64,000 nt of DNA from Novosphingobium sp. (lineage in GTDB: Bacteria; Pseudomonadota; Alphaproteobacteria; Sphingomonadales; Sphingomonadaceae): assembly GCA_017745295.1 (NCBI GenBank), contig JAGHZR010000005.1, forward strand, positions 124,001-188,000, written 5' to 3'. The notes under the pieces were generated by a model. The model did not search any database. It saw only the letters and a program-made list of their open reading frames with translations, and was not told the origin of the DNA. Made by a program: the position numbers and the translations under genes. Below, piece by piece: positions 25,471 through 34,238 of this stretch (position 1 is the stretch's first letter; each line of letters starts with the position of its first letter).

Positions 25471-26247
25471 ATGATTCGGGATTTCGAAGGGCACGTGGCC
25501 GTGGTCACTGGCGGCAGCGACGGCATCGGGTTAGCCACCGCCGCGCTGCTCGCCCGGCGCGGGGCGCTGGTGACGATCTGCGGGCGCCGGCAGGAAAAGC
25601 TGGACCACGCCCTGGCCGCGATAGAGGCCGAAGGCGGCCGTATCACCGCCGTCGGGCTGGACGTGGCGGATTTCCCCGCCCTCACCGCGATGATCGAGGA
25701 TGTCGCCCGCCGTCATGGCCGGCTGGACATGCTGGTGAACAACGCGATGTCCACGCACTACGCGCCGATCGCGCGGCTGACGATAGAGCACTGGCGCAAG
25801 GATTTCGCGGTCAACGCCGATGCCGCCTTCGTCGCCACGCAGGCGGCGATGAAGGCCATGACCGATGGCGGCAACGGCGGCGCCATCGTCAATGTCGCGT
25901 CCACATGCGGGATTCGCGCGGCGGTCAACATGGCCAGCTATTCCGCCTCCAAGGCAGCACTGGTCCATTTCACGGCGGTGGCCGCGATGGAGGGCGCACC
26001 GCTGGGCATTCGCGTGAATGCCGTGGTCCCCGGCCAGGTGCAGACCGTGGGCACGGCGGAATTCGCCGCCCGCGCGCCACAAGTCGCCGCGCGCACAACG
26101 GAGGCCATTCCGATGGGTCGGGGCGGCCATCCGGACGAACTGGCCCGCGCCATCGCCTTCCTGCTTTCCGACGATGCCAGCTACGTCACCGGCACCGCGC
26201 TGCCGGTGGACGGGGGCAAGGCCGCGCAACTCTACATGCCGTCCTGA
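25471..26247 (+). CDS. Short-chain dehydrogenase/reductase
   Basis: This is a classical SDR of 258 residues with TGGSDGIGLA, NNAMST in place of NNAG, catalytic Ser in NVASTCG and Tyr-x-x-x-Lys in ASYSASKAALVHF, ending LPVDGGKAAQLYMPS. The track begins at 25411, but ATG 25471 starts the fold and follows AAGAGGAAGCTGGGAAAG. It is transcribed divergently from the CoA ligase operon and precedes the second TonB receptor by 131 bases, which contain a small CCTCCG/CGGAGG hairpin at 26268-26281. Confidence 0.92.
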   Translation: MIRDFEGHVAVVTGGSDGIGLATAALLARRGALVTICGRRQEKLDHALAAIEAEGGRITAVGLDVADFPALTAMIEDVARRHGRLDMLVNNAMSTHYAPIARLTIEHWRKDFAVNADAAFVATQAAMKAMTDGGNGGAIVNVASTCGIRAAVNMASYSASKAALVHFTAVAAMEGAPLGIRVNAVVPGQVQTVGTAEFAARAPQVAARTTEAIPMGRGGHPDELARAIAFLLSDDASYVTGTALPVDGGKAAQLYMPS

Positions 26248-26378
26248 CGGCCAATCTCACCGGCGCGCCTCCGTCCGGAGGGTGTGCACCACACCGGTTC
26301 CGATCCGGGCACCAGCGACGGCGGGCCGGATAGGGCCGGACCTGCCGCGAACAAAAAGACAATCACGGGAGACAATCG

Positions 26379-28940
26379 ATGCCGAAATGCCATCAGAGTT
26401 TCAGGAGCCCCACCCTCATCGTGCGCTTGCTGGCGGGCGCCAGCGGGCTTGCGCTTGCCCTGCCCGCCATGGCGCAGGAAAAGCCGGCAGAACCAGCCCA
26501 GTCCGGTCTGAACGAGATCGTGGTGACCGCGCAGAAGCGTTCGGAAAACCTGCAGGACGTGCCCATCGCGATCAGCGCCATCGGCAGCGAGAAGATCGAG
26601 CAACTTGGCATCCAGGATTCGCGCGATCTCAGCGGCTTGGCGCCGAACGTCACGATCCTGCCGGGCACGGTCAGCAACAGCGCGGCGGTCTTCTCGATGC
26701 GCGGCATCTCCAACGGCGGCAGCGAAAGCTTCGGCGTCGATGCCGCGAACGGCCTCTATGTCGACGGCGTCTACATCGCCCGTTCGGGCGCGATGGGGCT
26801 GGACGTGATGGACATCCAGCGCGTGGAAGTGCTGCGCGGGCCGCAGGGCACGCTGTTCGGCCGTAACACTACCGGCGGCGCCATGGCCTTCATCTCCCGC
26901 GAACCGTCGAAGACCTTCCGCCTGAAGGCAGAGGCCGGATACGGCAACTTCGATGCGTGGAGCGGCAAGATCATCCTCGATCCCGGTGAGATCGCCGGCA
27001 TTGCCACCAGCCTGTCCTACAGCCATTCGCAGCGAAACGGCGTGGTGGACAACATCCACCAGCCGAAGGATTCGAAAGACCCCGGTGCGCGCAACAGCGA
27101 TGCCTTCCGCATCGCCGCCCGCGCCGAACTGGGCGGCACCGGCAGCATCCAGTACATCTTCGACTGGAACCGGATCGACGGCAACCCGCCCGCCTTCCAG
27201 CTGACCAACGTGGCGGATGGCACCTATCGTCCGCCAATCGTGGTGGACGGCCAATCGGTGGCGGTCACCCAGCAGGCCCCGGTGGCGCAGTATCTGGCCG
27301 GCGTGACTTTCGCAGATCCCGAATGCGCGGCACTGGCAGAGCCCCGGCGCAAGTACCGCAGCAAAGTCTGCAACGACATTCTGAGCAAGGCGGTGGACAA
27401 GAGCTGGGGCCACAACCTGCAGGTCCAGAACGATTTCGGCGCCTTCAAAGTGAAGTCCACCACCGGCTATCGCTTCTGGAACAGCGATTCCATCGCCGAT
27501 CTGGACGGCATCGGCGCGTTCACCGGGCCGGCCTTCTCCAACGCCACGCTGTTCAACGGGATGCCTGTCTCGCTGCTGCAGTACATCCCCTCCATCCCGG
27601 CCGCCGCGCGCCCGTTCATCGCCGCCGCGCCGGTGCCGACGACGTCGCAGAACCTTTACGACATCAACAACCACCGCCGCCATAAGCAGCTGAGCCAGGA
27701 GATCGAAGTTTCCGGCGATACCGACACGTTGGACTGGGTCGTGGGCGGCTTCTACTTCTGGGAAAAGGGATCGGAAGACGGCTATCAGAACAGCGGCTAC
27801 GTCCTCGATACCAACGCCATCTTCCTGGCCAATTTTGGCGCGCTTGGCCCGTCCTTCGCCGCCGCCAATCCGGCGCGCTACCGCCTTGTGCAGACGCTGG
27901 CCCGACTGACCTACACTGCCTCCAGCGAGAGCAAGGCGCTATACGGCCAGTTCACCTTCTACCCCGGCGGGCGGGACAGCGGCATCCGCCTGACGGCGGG
28001 CGGGCGCTACACCTGGGACGACAAGAGCATGATCCGCCAGCAGAACGGCGCCGCGCCGCTACCGGTAGCCGAAACCGGGCATGCCAGCTTCAGCAAGTTC
28101 ACCTGGAACCTGATGGCCGGTTACGACATCGCGCACGACATCAACCTCTATGCCCGCGCCGCCACCGGCTATCGATCGGGCGGCTTCAACTCTCAGGACC
28201 CCGCGATCACCGGCACAACCACGCTGCCGCACTACAACCCGGAAAGCGTGACCTCCTACGAAATCGGCGTGAAGAGCGAACTGTTCAACCGCCACTTGCG
28301 CCTGAACCTTGCCGCCTATCACAACATCTACAAGGATCTGGCAGTCAACGTGCCGCTGACCGACGCGCCAGTCGGCACTTTCGCCACGCGCATCGGCAAT
28401 GCCGGCAAGGTGACCTACACTGGTTTCGAAGTGGAAGCGCAGGCGGTGCTGAACGAGTACCTCTCGCTGGACGGCAACCTTGGCTATGTCGACATCAAGT
28501 ACAAGGAGTTCCTGGCTGGCCAATCGACCACGCCGGGGGCGCCGCCGGTCAACATCGCCTCCATCGTGACGCCGGGTTATACCTCGCCGCTCACCGCCAA
28601 CGCCGCGATCAATGCGCAGTTCCCGCTGGGCTGGAACGACGCCACGCTGAAGGCGCGCGTGGGCTATACGCATGAGGACGGCAAATACAGCTTTACCAGC
28701 ATCACCACCTCCCCATTCAACGACGTGCTGAAGGGTGACGACCGCGATGTGATCGACGCGCAGATCGGCGTGGAGAACATGGCGCTGGCCGGCGGCCAGG
28801 GCTTCGTCCGCTTCTGGGTGAAGAACCTGACCAACGCCAAGGACTTCGTGCGCGCCATCGATTTCGGGCAGCTGGGTTATGCCGGCGGCTACTATGCCGA
28901 TCCGCGCACGTATGGCGTGACGGTGGGCGTCACGTTTTAA
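26379..28940 (+). CDS. TonB-dependent outer-membrane receptor
   Basis: The 853-residue receptor has a signal peptide (ending ALPAMAQ), plug-domain start LNEIVVTAQKRSENLQDVPIAISAIG, plug core VEVLRGPQGTLFGRNTTGGAMAF, and a barrel with C-terminal YGVTVGVTF ending in the phenylalanine typical of outer-membrane barrels. ATG 26379 has CGGGAGA seven bases upstream. The plug start is nearly the same as that of the receptor at 9688-12177, but the barrels differ, so the two may take up related ligands. A double hairpin with a T-run follows the stop. Confidence 0.95.
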   Translation: MPKCHQSFRSPTLIVRLLAGASGLALALPAMAQEKPAEPAQSGLNEIVVTAQKRSENLQDVPIAISAIGSEKIEQLGIQDSRDLSGLAPNVTILPGTVSNSAAVFSMRGISNGGSESFGVDAANGLYVDGVYIARSGAMGLDVMDIQRVEVLRGPQGTLFGRNTTGGAMAFISREPSKTFRLKAEAGYGNFDAWSGKIILDPGEIAGIATSLSYSHSQRNGVVDNIHQPKDSKDPGARNSDAFRIAARAELGGTGSIQYIFDWNRIDGNPPAFQLTNVADGTYRPPIVVDGQSVAVTQQAPVAQYLAGVTFADPECAALAEPRRKYRSKVCNDILSKAVDKSWGHNLQVQNDFGAFKVKSTTGYRFWNSDSIADLDGIGAFTGPAFSNATLFNGMPVSLLQYIPSIPAAARPFIAAAPVPTTSQNLYDINNHRRHKQLSQEIEVSGDTDTLDWVVGGFYFWEKGSEDGYQNSGYVLDTNAIFLANFGALGPSFAAANPARYRLVQTLARLTYTASSESKALYGQFTFYPGGRDSGIRLTAGGRYTWDDKSMIRQQNGAAPLPVAETGHASFSKFTWNLMAGYDIAHDINLYARAATGYRSGGFNSQDPAITGTTTLPHYNPESVTSYEIGVKSELFNRHLRLNLAAYHNIYKDLAVNVPLTDAPVGTFATRIGNAGKVTYTGFEVEAQAVLNEYLSLDGNLGYVDIKYKEFLAGQSTTPGAPPVNIASIVTPGYTSPLTANAAINAQFPLGWNDATLKARVGYTHEDGKYSFTSITTSPFNDVLKGDDRDVIDAQIGVENMALAGGQGFVRFWVKNLTNAKDFVRAIDFGQLGYAGGYYADPRTYGVTVGVTF

Positions 28941-28949
28941 CCCCGCTCC

Positions 28950-29008
28950 GCGCAGGTTCCATCCTGCGCCGCGGGCCGACACTGTCAGCGTGTCGGCCGC
29001 CACTTTTC
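28950..29008 (+). terminator. Double hairpin with T-run after TonB receptor
   Basis: The first stem GCGCAGG/CCTGCGC (28950-28956, 28963-28969) is followed by GGCCGACAC/GTGTCGGCC (28974-28982, 28990-28998) and then CCGCCACTTTTC. This is a good intrinsic terminator for the receptor gene and marks the end of the catabolic cluster. Confidence 0.8.
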
Positions 29009-29136
29009 AAGCTTGGCCGAGCCAATTGCGCAGCAGGAAGTTGGTCGGCTCGAGACGCTGACGCGACGCCAAAATGATCTGCACCTTCTGAGTGGCCCAA
29101 AATCTGTTTTAGATTTGGCCACGAAGGAGGAATGGA

Positions 29137-29529
29137 ATGGCGAGGAAGCACAAGCCGGAAGAGATCATCGGCAAGCTGCGTGAAGCGGAGATCGTGCTGG
29201 CGCAGGGCGGAGCGATGGCGGCTGCGTGTCGCCGGATCGGCGTCACCGAGCAGAGCTACTACCGCTGGCGCAAGGAGTATGGCGGTCTGAAGATGGACCA
29301 GGCTCGGCGCATGAAAGAGCTTGAGAAGGAAAACGCCCAGTTGCGGCGGGCGGTGTCAGATCTGACGCTGGACAAGTTGATCCTGCAGGAGGCCTCGCGG
29401 GGAACTTCTGAGCCCCGCGCGCCGCAGGCGCTGTATCGATCATATCGGGGGCATGATGCCGGTGTCCGAGCGGCGGGTCTGCCGCGTGCTCGGGCAACAT
29501 CGATCGACGCAGCGCAAAACGCCGCGTGA
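29137..29529 (+). CDS. IS3-family transposase OrfA (HTH), frame-altered
   Basis: OrfA of an IS3-family element binds the element ends. KHKPEEIIGKLREAEIVLAQGG and SYYRWRKEYGGL form the helix-turn-helix, followed by the leucine-zipper-like MKELEKENAQLRRAVSDLTLDKLILQEA. In relatives OrfA ends soon after LQEASRGNF. Here the frame reads SRGTSEPRAP and continues for about 35 more residues, as if one base had been lost, so the normal OrfA/OrfB frameshift arrangement is disturbed. GGAGG precedes the ATG. Confidence 0.8.
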   Translation: MARKHKPEEIIGKLREAEIVLAQGGAMAAACRRIGVTEQSYYRWRKEYGGLKMDQARRMKELEKENAQLRRAVSDLTLDKLILQEASRGTSEPRAPQALYRSYRGHDAGVRAAGLPRARATSIDAAQNAA

Positions 29530-29664
29530 GGCGGATGACGAAGCAGCCCTGACCGAGGACATCATCGCGCTTGCCCGGCAGTATGGCCGCTATGGCTATC
29601 GCCGAGTGACGGCCTTGCTGCGCGATGCCGGTTGGCATGTGAACCGCAAAAGGGTGGAGCGCGT
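29402..29664 (+). pseudogene. Truncated IS3-family OrfB
   Basis: The reading frame LSPARRRRCIDHIGGMMPVSERRVCRVLGQHRSTQR and then YGRYGYRRVTALLRDAGWHVNRKRVERV is the N-terminal HTH_21-type part of an IS3 OrfB. The match ends abruptly; the following residues GEKFFRIHQSACV are unrelated. The rve/DDE integrase core is absent, so no active transposase can be made. Confidence 0.78.
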
Positions 29665-29951
29665 CGGCGAAAAATTCTTTCGAATCCATCAAAGCGCCTG
29701 TGTACGCCTTGGAACGCAGGTGGACGATTCTAAGAAAAGGCCTTCCTTTGGAGCCTCTTGAAGTTCAATCACGCGCCCCCATTACTGACAGATCGTCCCT
29801 TCGACAGTAGGTTTCACATGTCCGTTCTCCGACGAAGTTTGGACACTTTCGCTGTTTTCGCAGAGGTACTCGGCGCCTTCCGAGCCTTTGGGTCGACTGC
29901 GCCTCCAGACGCTGAAGTCGGCCGCTATTTGAGGAGCTGGCCCTCCAAAGC
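29665..29951. other. Stretch without a supported gene
   Basis: This 287-base stretch between the IS remnant and the small ORF before the recombinase has lower GC than its surroundings. Two short overlapping ORFs appear in the track, but neither shows a recognisable domain or ribosome site. It may be debris from recombination. Confidence 0.5.
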
Positions 29952-30188
29952 GTGCACGACCCAGAAGCCTTTTGCCGGACTGCGAACATACAGGTGCGCG
30001 CGTTGATCCGCCCGGAGACTGACGCGGGCATTGACGGTGCCCCCGAACCTGCTGACGAGCAGCAAAACCGAACTCGTGATGCCCTGGTTTGCCTTGCTCG
30101 CCTGCTCGGACGCCAAATCGCCCGCGAGTTAAACGCGACGCAACCTCCGCCTCACGACCAAGAGAAACCCGCGATCAATAAACCGTAG
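29952..30188 (+). CDS. Small hypothetical protein upstream of recombinase
   Basis: This possible 78-residue protein starts at GTG 29952. It is polar, with a helix DALVCLARLLGRQIARELN and an acidic/proline-rich surround. Small ORFs with a similar LGRQIARE helix commonly precede large serine recombinases in related bacteria, as I recall, which gives modest support. No clear ribosome site is seen, and the frame is open a little further upstream. Confidence 0.4.
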   Translation: MHDPEAFCRTANIQVRALIRPETDAGIDGAPEPADEQQNRTRDALVCLARLLGRQIARELNATQPPPHDQEKPAINKP

Positions 30189-30250
30189 GGGAAAAGGGCG
30201 CCGAAGGCGTCATGCGTGCATGACGGCCTTCCGCTGTCGGGAGTTATTTC

Positions 30251-32017
30251 ATGATCCGTACTGCGCTCTATGCCCGTTACTCCAGCGACCGGCAAAGCCC
30301 ATCATCGATTGAAGACCAACTGCGCATTTGCCATGAACACGCCGCCAGAGAAGGCTGGCGCGTGATCGCAAGCTACATGGACGCCGACATTTCCGGATCG
30401 AGCGTGACGCTGCGCCCGGGCATTCAGCAATTGCTCGAAGATTCCAGGACGGGAAAGTTCGATCTTCTACTGGCGGAAGCACTTGATCGTATCTCTCGTG
30501 ACCAGGCCGACATCGCGACACTTTTCAAGCATCTGCAGTTTGCCGGCATAACCATCGTCACTCTCGCCGAAGGCGAAATCTCCGAACTCCATGTGGGTCT
30601 CAAGGGCACGATGAACGCGCTGTTCTTGAAGGATTTGGCGAAGAAGACACATCGCGGCTTGCGTGGGCGCGTCGAGAAGGGAAAGGCTGGAGGCGGCCTG
30701 TCCTACGGCTACGATCTGGTGAGGCGCCTTGGTGCCGATGGCGAACCGATCCGCGGTGAGCGCACAATAAACGGAGTGGAAGCCGAGGTCATCCGCCGCG
30801 TATTTCGTGACTATGCGAACGGCATTAGCCCGTTCGCGATAGCCAAGCGCCTCAACGCAGAGAGAGTTCCCGGCCCATTTGGTAAGCTCTGGGCGGCCAC
30901 TACACTACGCGGACACGCTAAGCGCGGAACTGGCCTCCTTAACAACGAACTCTATATCGGCCGGATCGTCTGGAACCGGCAACGTTATCTGAAGAATCCT
31001 CAGACCGGTAAGCGCGTCTCCCGTCTCAATCCTCAGTCCGAGTGGATTACAGCAGAAGTCGCCGAACTCAGAATTATCGATGACGACTTGTGGCAGGCTG
31101 TGAAGGCGCGCCAAACCTCGCAGCGAATTGAGTTCAACAGTTCCATCGAAGGCGAGAACGCAGGGGCAAAACTGCATATGCAGCGGCGTCCAAAGTCGTT
31201 GCTATCCGGTCTGCTCGTCTGCGGAGCGTGTAATGGCCCGGTATCTCTGCGCGGACAGGATCGCTTCGCATGTTCGGCCCATGCTAGCCGGCGCTCGTGC
31301 TCAAACGCTCGTTCCATAAAACGCGAAGTGCTTGAGGCGCGTGTACTCGAAGGTCTGCGCCACCGGTTGATGGCTCCCGAGATCGTTGCTGAAGCGATTC
31401 ATGCCTATGTCGAGGAGACCAACCGGCTCAATCAACACCAGCGCGCCGCAGGGATTGCCGACAAGGCGGAACTGAAAAAGGTCGTGAAGGCCATAGAGCG
31501 TCTGGTGAACATGGCAGCCGATGGTAAGTCGACACGAGGTCTGATCGATAAGCTGTTGGCGCTGGAAGCACAGGAAGATGCCATACGGGCGCGCATGAGC
31601 GAGGCGCCTCATGTTGCCCCGGACATCCACCCGAACATTGCGGAATTCTACCGGAAGAAAGTCGAACGCCTAGCGGAGGCGCTGCAGCATCCGTCTGAAC
31701 GAGATGAAGCCGCATGTGCCATTCGCGGCCTGATCGAGCGCGTCATACTGTTTCCCGGAGCTAAACGTGGCGAGATGACTGCTACGCTTCACGGCGAGTT
31801 CGGAACTATTATGGAATGGGCATCACAACACGAAACGGCCGGAATGGCCTTCGGATCTGGGTCTGTTGCTTCGCCATTGTCGGTATTGTTGGTTGCGGGG
31901 GCTCGCAACCATAGCAAATTGATCAAAAAGCCCAACTCCACGCCCATTACAATTCAATCACTTGACCATGCCCTTGATTGGCCGTCAGCGACCCACTTAC
32001 TCCGCGTACGCGCCTAG
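30251..32017 (+). CDS. Large serine recombinase
   Basis: The 588-residue site-specific recombinase has an N-terminal resolvase catalytic domain (TALYARYSSDRQSPSSIEDQL, with the nucleophilic Ser in YARYSSDRQ, then LLAEALDRISRDQADI). A recombinase domain follows (GGGLSYGYDLV...ANGISPFAIAKRLNAE), then a zinc-ribbon (LLVCGACNGPVSLRGQDRFACSAH.SRRSC) and a coiled-coil region. It integrates or excises a mobile element by double-strand breakage with a 5' phosphoserine link. Near the C-terminus, codons for LLVAGARNH contain a perfect inverted repeat (31891-31910) that may be part of the recombination site. It is probably the integrase of this accessory segment. Confidence 0.92.
   Translation: MIRTALYARYSSDRQSPSSIEDQLRICHEHAAREGWRVIASYMDADISGSSVTLRPGIQQLLEDSRTGKFDLLLAEALDRISRDQADIATLFKHLQFAGITIVTLAEGEISELHVGLKGTMNALFLKDLAKKTHRGLRGRVEKGKAGGGLSYGYDLVRRLGADGEPIRGERTINGVEAEVIRRVFRDYANGISPFAIAKRLNAERVPGPFGKLWAATTLRGHAKRGTGLLNNELYIGRIVWNRQRYLKNPQTGKRVSRLNPQSEWITAEVAELRIIDDDLWQAVKARQTSQRIEFNSSIEGENAGAKLHMQRRPKSLLSGLLVCGACNGPVSLRGQDRFACSAHASRRSCSNARSIKREVLEARVLEGLRHRLMAPEIVAEAIHAYVEETNRLNQHQRAAGIADKAELKKVVKAIERLVNMAADGKSTRGLIDKLLALEAQEDAIRARMSEAPHVAPDIHPNIAEFYRKKVERLAEALQHPSERDEAACAIRGLIERVILFPGAKRGEMTATLHGEFGTIMEWASQHETAGMAFGSGSVASPLSVLLVAGARNHSKLIKKPNSTPITIQSLDHALDWPSATHLLRVRA
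31891..31910. repeat. Inverted repeat in the recombinase 3' end
   Basis: GGTTGCG (31891-31897) and CGCAACC (31904-31910) flank six bases inside the recombinase coding region, about 36 codons before its stop. Large serine recombinases often have an attachment site at or near one end of their gene, so this is a candidate att core; there is no second copy in the window to confirm it. Confidence 0.35.
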
Positions 32018-32233
32018 AAATCGATGGCATCCATTAACTCTTCCCTTGTCGTATGCTGGTCGGAAGCAGTCGCTGGCGTGCGCGCCCGGGGGCAGCTGGC
32101 TCTTAGTCAGCGGATCGTTGTTCGTACCAGCACGGTCACCCTTGTTTTGTGCCATTTCCAGCGGCGCACCGAACCTCTTTCTCTGAGTGGTCGCGCAGCA
32201 ATCACCGTGTCAAATTCAGTCTCCTGCTGAGAC

Positions 32234-32605
32234 TTAGCCCCGTTGCTCCCGTCCCGAAGCTGGCATTCGGGAAATGGCGGTGCGCAGCTTTGGCTTCGAT
32301 CGGCGATCACCCCGCACGATCTCCGAACCCGAGCGGTCCTGCGTCACGAGCGTGGCGGGCTGGATGTTTCGATAGCACCGGCTAGCATCCCAGTGCCAAT
32401 CGAAGCTGACGCTATCACCCTTGAACACCCACTTCTTCGCGCCTCGAGCAAGGAAAGAGTACGCGACTCCGGCGATCGTCAGCCGATGGGAGTGCATCGC
32501 CGACGTGTTCCCGCCTCTGCTGGGTGGCCGCGAAGGCTCCACGAGCAAAGTCGTATACCCATCCACCATCGCGCCATCAACGCGACCGCTCTGCTCGTCA
32601 CTCAT
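32234..32605 (-). CDS. Hypothetical protein
   Basis: The 123-residue protein has no domain I recognise. It has a hydrophilic N-terminus, a central HRLTIAGVAYSFLARGAKKWVFKGDSVSFDWHWD that looks like folded beta-rich sequence, and a basic C-terminus. GGAGA lies eight bases before the ATG, which supports translation. It is isolated on the minus strand after the recombinase and is probably accessory cargo. Confidence 0.5.
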   Translation of the reverse strand: MSDEQSGRVDGAMVDGYTTLLVEPSRPPSRGGNTSAMHSHRLTIAGVAYSFLARGAKKWVFKGDSVSFDWHWDASRCYRNIQPATLVTQDRSGSEIVRGDRRSKPKLRTAISRMPASGREQRG

Positions 32606-33029
32606 TGATCACGTCTCCATTCCTTCTATCACGCCGACTATCTCCTCGTGAGTAACACCGAACATATCACTTCCAAGTTGCTCTGTTCACGCTGTTTTTG
32701 TTTGGCTCACGAGATGACGGAAGGCGAGCAGGAACAGAGCAGCGATACTAGGGAGACGAGATCGTCGCGCGCCCCGCAGAGTCGTTGAATGTTGAGCTAA
32801 AAACTTGGCTTGACCTGCAGGACGACGCTCACGTCGCCAAGCTAGTCAAGGGGTTGTTCGCGCCGGTCTGGATCGAGCTGCACAAGTAATCTCGCCAACG
32901 CTCCTGAAACGAAGGGACGCCGCCCATTGAAGTGACCGGGTGCTCTTAAAATTCAAGTCGGCGGCGGAGCGACTGTCATCGGTTGAAGCAAAGTCGCGTT
33001 GAACGAGAGCGCGTCATCGGGTGCTGCTT
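32606..33029. other. Stretch without a supported gene
   Basis: In these 424 bases no ORF with a recognisable domain or good ribosome site was found. Base composition is lower in GC than in the catabolic cluster. It lies between two minus-strand small genes, so part of it may hold a promoter for the gene at 32605. Confidence 0.5.
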
Positions 33030-33275
33030 TCAGGGCACTTCCCGATTGGCAAGTGCGGCATCGAGCATAGCAGCCCATACGGTTCGGCAGCTCGCAGTCT
33101 CCAGGACCAGATCGCCGGCGGCCTCCATATGGTCGTCCGGCTCCCGGAGCGTGGTCAAGACGGTCATGACCCCGTTCTTGAGATTTTCCTGCGCAGCTAA
33201 GGAAAGGTCTTCCCAGCGTTGCTGAGCAAATGAGACTTCGGCCAAGGCCTTTGCTGCGCGGTCGATAGGGCCCAT
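33030..33275 (-). CDS. Small paralogous protein A, unknown function
   Basis: The 81-residue protein starts MGPIDRAAKALAEV with AAGGAG nine bases upstream, so the longer track start is rejected. It contains LAAQENLKNGVMTVLTTLREPDDHMEAAGD and a C-terminal TVWAAMLDAAL. The same plan occurs in the next gene (33482-33817): an AARALAE start, a REP-x-x-M middle and an MxDAAL end. Similar short proteins occur in sphingomonad accessory DNA, from memory; no function is known to me. Confidence 0.6.
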   Translation of the reverse strand: MGPIDRAAKALAEVSFAQQRWEDLSLAAQENLKNGVMTVLTTLREPDDHMEAAGDLVLETASCRTVWAAMLDAALANREVP

Positions 33276-33481
33276 TGATCCAGCTCCTTGTTTGCTCGTT
33301 GGCCTCGTGGGCCCGCTGAACTCGGGCACGGCGACCCAAACGGTGGGCGGGATTTAAACACGTGACGAGCAACCGCGTTGCAGGGAACAATTAAGCCAAG
33401 CGTGCCCACGCAGGATTGGCCACATGAAAACGCTGCGCTTCCTGCTTCGCGGATCCCCCGGAGAGGTGTTCTATCGGAATA

Positions 33482-33817
33482 TCAGCTCTGCTGGTTTCGA
33501 CCGTCCTCGGCGCCACCTCGGATGGTCTTCCTAGGCGTTGCAGGCCTTATTGTAATCGGTTTGGGGCTGCTCAATGCCGCATCGATCATCGCTTGCCCCG
33601 CGCCATGAGCATCTTCGGAGTCGGTAGGTCCGCACGCATGCCCGAACAATTCGTGACCTGCCATGCACATGCGCAGGGTCGGCTCACGCATGGCTCTGAT
33701 GACGGCACGCACATTTTCTTTCAGTTCCTCCCGGAGTTCCGGGTCGAGCTGACGCCAAGCGTCATGACCGCTCTCTGATTCTGCCAACGCGCGTGCGGCT
33801 CGTTCGATCAACGGCAT
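33482..33817 (-). CDS. Small paralogous protein B, unknown function
   Basis: The 111-residue protein starts MPLIERAARALAESESGHDAWRQLDPELREELKENVRAVIRAMREPTLRM and ends QAMIDAALSS plus a basic tail. A GGGAGGGG ribosome site precedes ATG 33817. It shares its layout with the smaller gene 200 bases away, suggesting an old tandem duplication. No catalytic motif is visible. Confidence 0.62.
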   Translation of the reverse strand: MPLIERAARALAESESGHDAWRQLDPELREELKENVRAVIRAMREPTLRMCMAGHELFGHACGPTDSEDAHGAGQAMIDAALSSPKPITIRPATPRKTIRGGAEDGRNQQS

Positions 33818-34238
33818 GAATACCCCTCCCTGCTCGATGTCGCATTCCGCCGCTCGCCTCGGATAGAACCGAGTTCGGCGCCAATCCGGACAAAAATAAT
33901 CCAATTACAGGAATGTCATTGGTTAAATTTCTGCAACGAGTTGCTGTCTGAGCGCACCAGACGTTCCGATATAGCGGCTCCCGCCCTGACTCGGCGGCAA
34001 CATTGTCGTTCCGGGAAAAGCATGACCAAGCAATTCGCACTATTGTGACGAGCAGAAGCTCCGAGGTGCCATTTCGGGCACCGAGCCCGCCGCACATCGC
34101 GCGTTGATCTCAAGCGATGGAAAGGCGCAGAGACCTCGCGGGCACATAAGGCGCCATCCGCACAATGTCACTGGACATGGAAGGTCTCCAGGGTGCTATT
34201 GAAGGCAAACCAATAAGGCTCGCCCTGACCTTGCACAT
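33818..34238. other. Intergenic region upstream of sensor kinase
   Basis: These 421 bases lie between the divergent small-protein gene and the HWE kinase. The short ORFs here lack recognisable features. The region must hold the kinase promoter; I could not identify convincing -35/-10 or extracytoplasmic-sigma boxes. Confidence 0.45.

Larger units (their letters stand above)
29092..29664 (+). mobile_element. IS3-family insertion element remnant
   Basis: An imperfect hairpin (GTGGCC... and ...GGCCAC, 29092-29122) precedes an IS3-type OrfA, which is followed in another frame by the start of OrfB. The OrfB similarity stops after RKRVERV near 29664, so the catalytic DDE core and the right end are gone. 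The element is not autonomous. It marks the junction between the catabolic cluster and the recombinase region. Confidence 0.75.

Noticed and set aside
26232-27683. 483-residue minus-strand ORF
   Set aside because: It is a shadow of the second TonB receptor gene.
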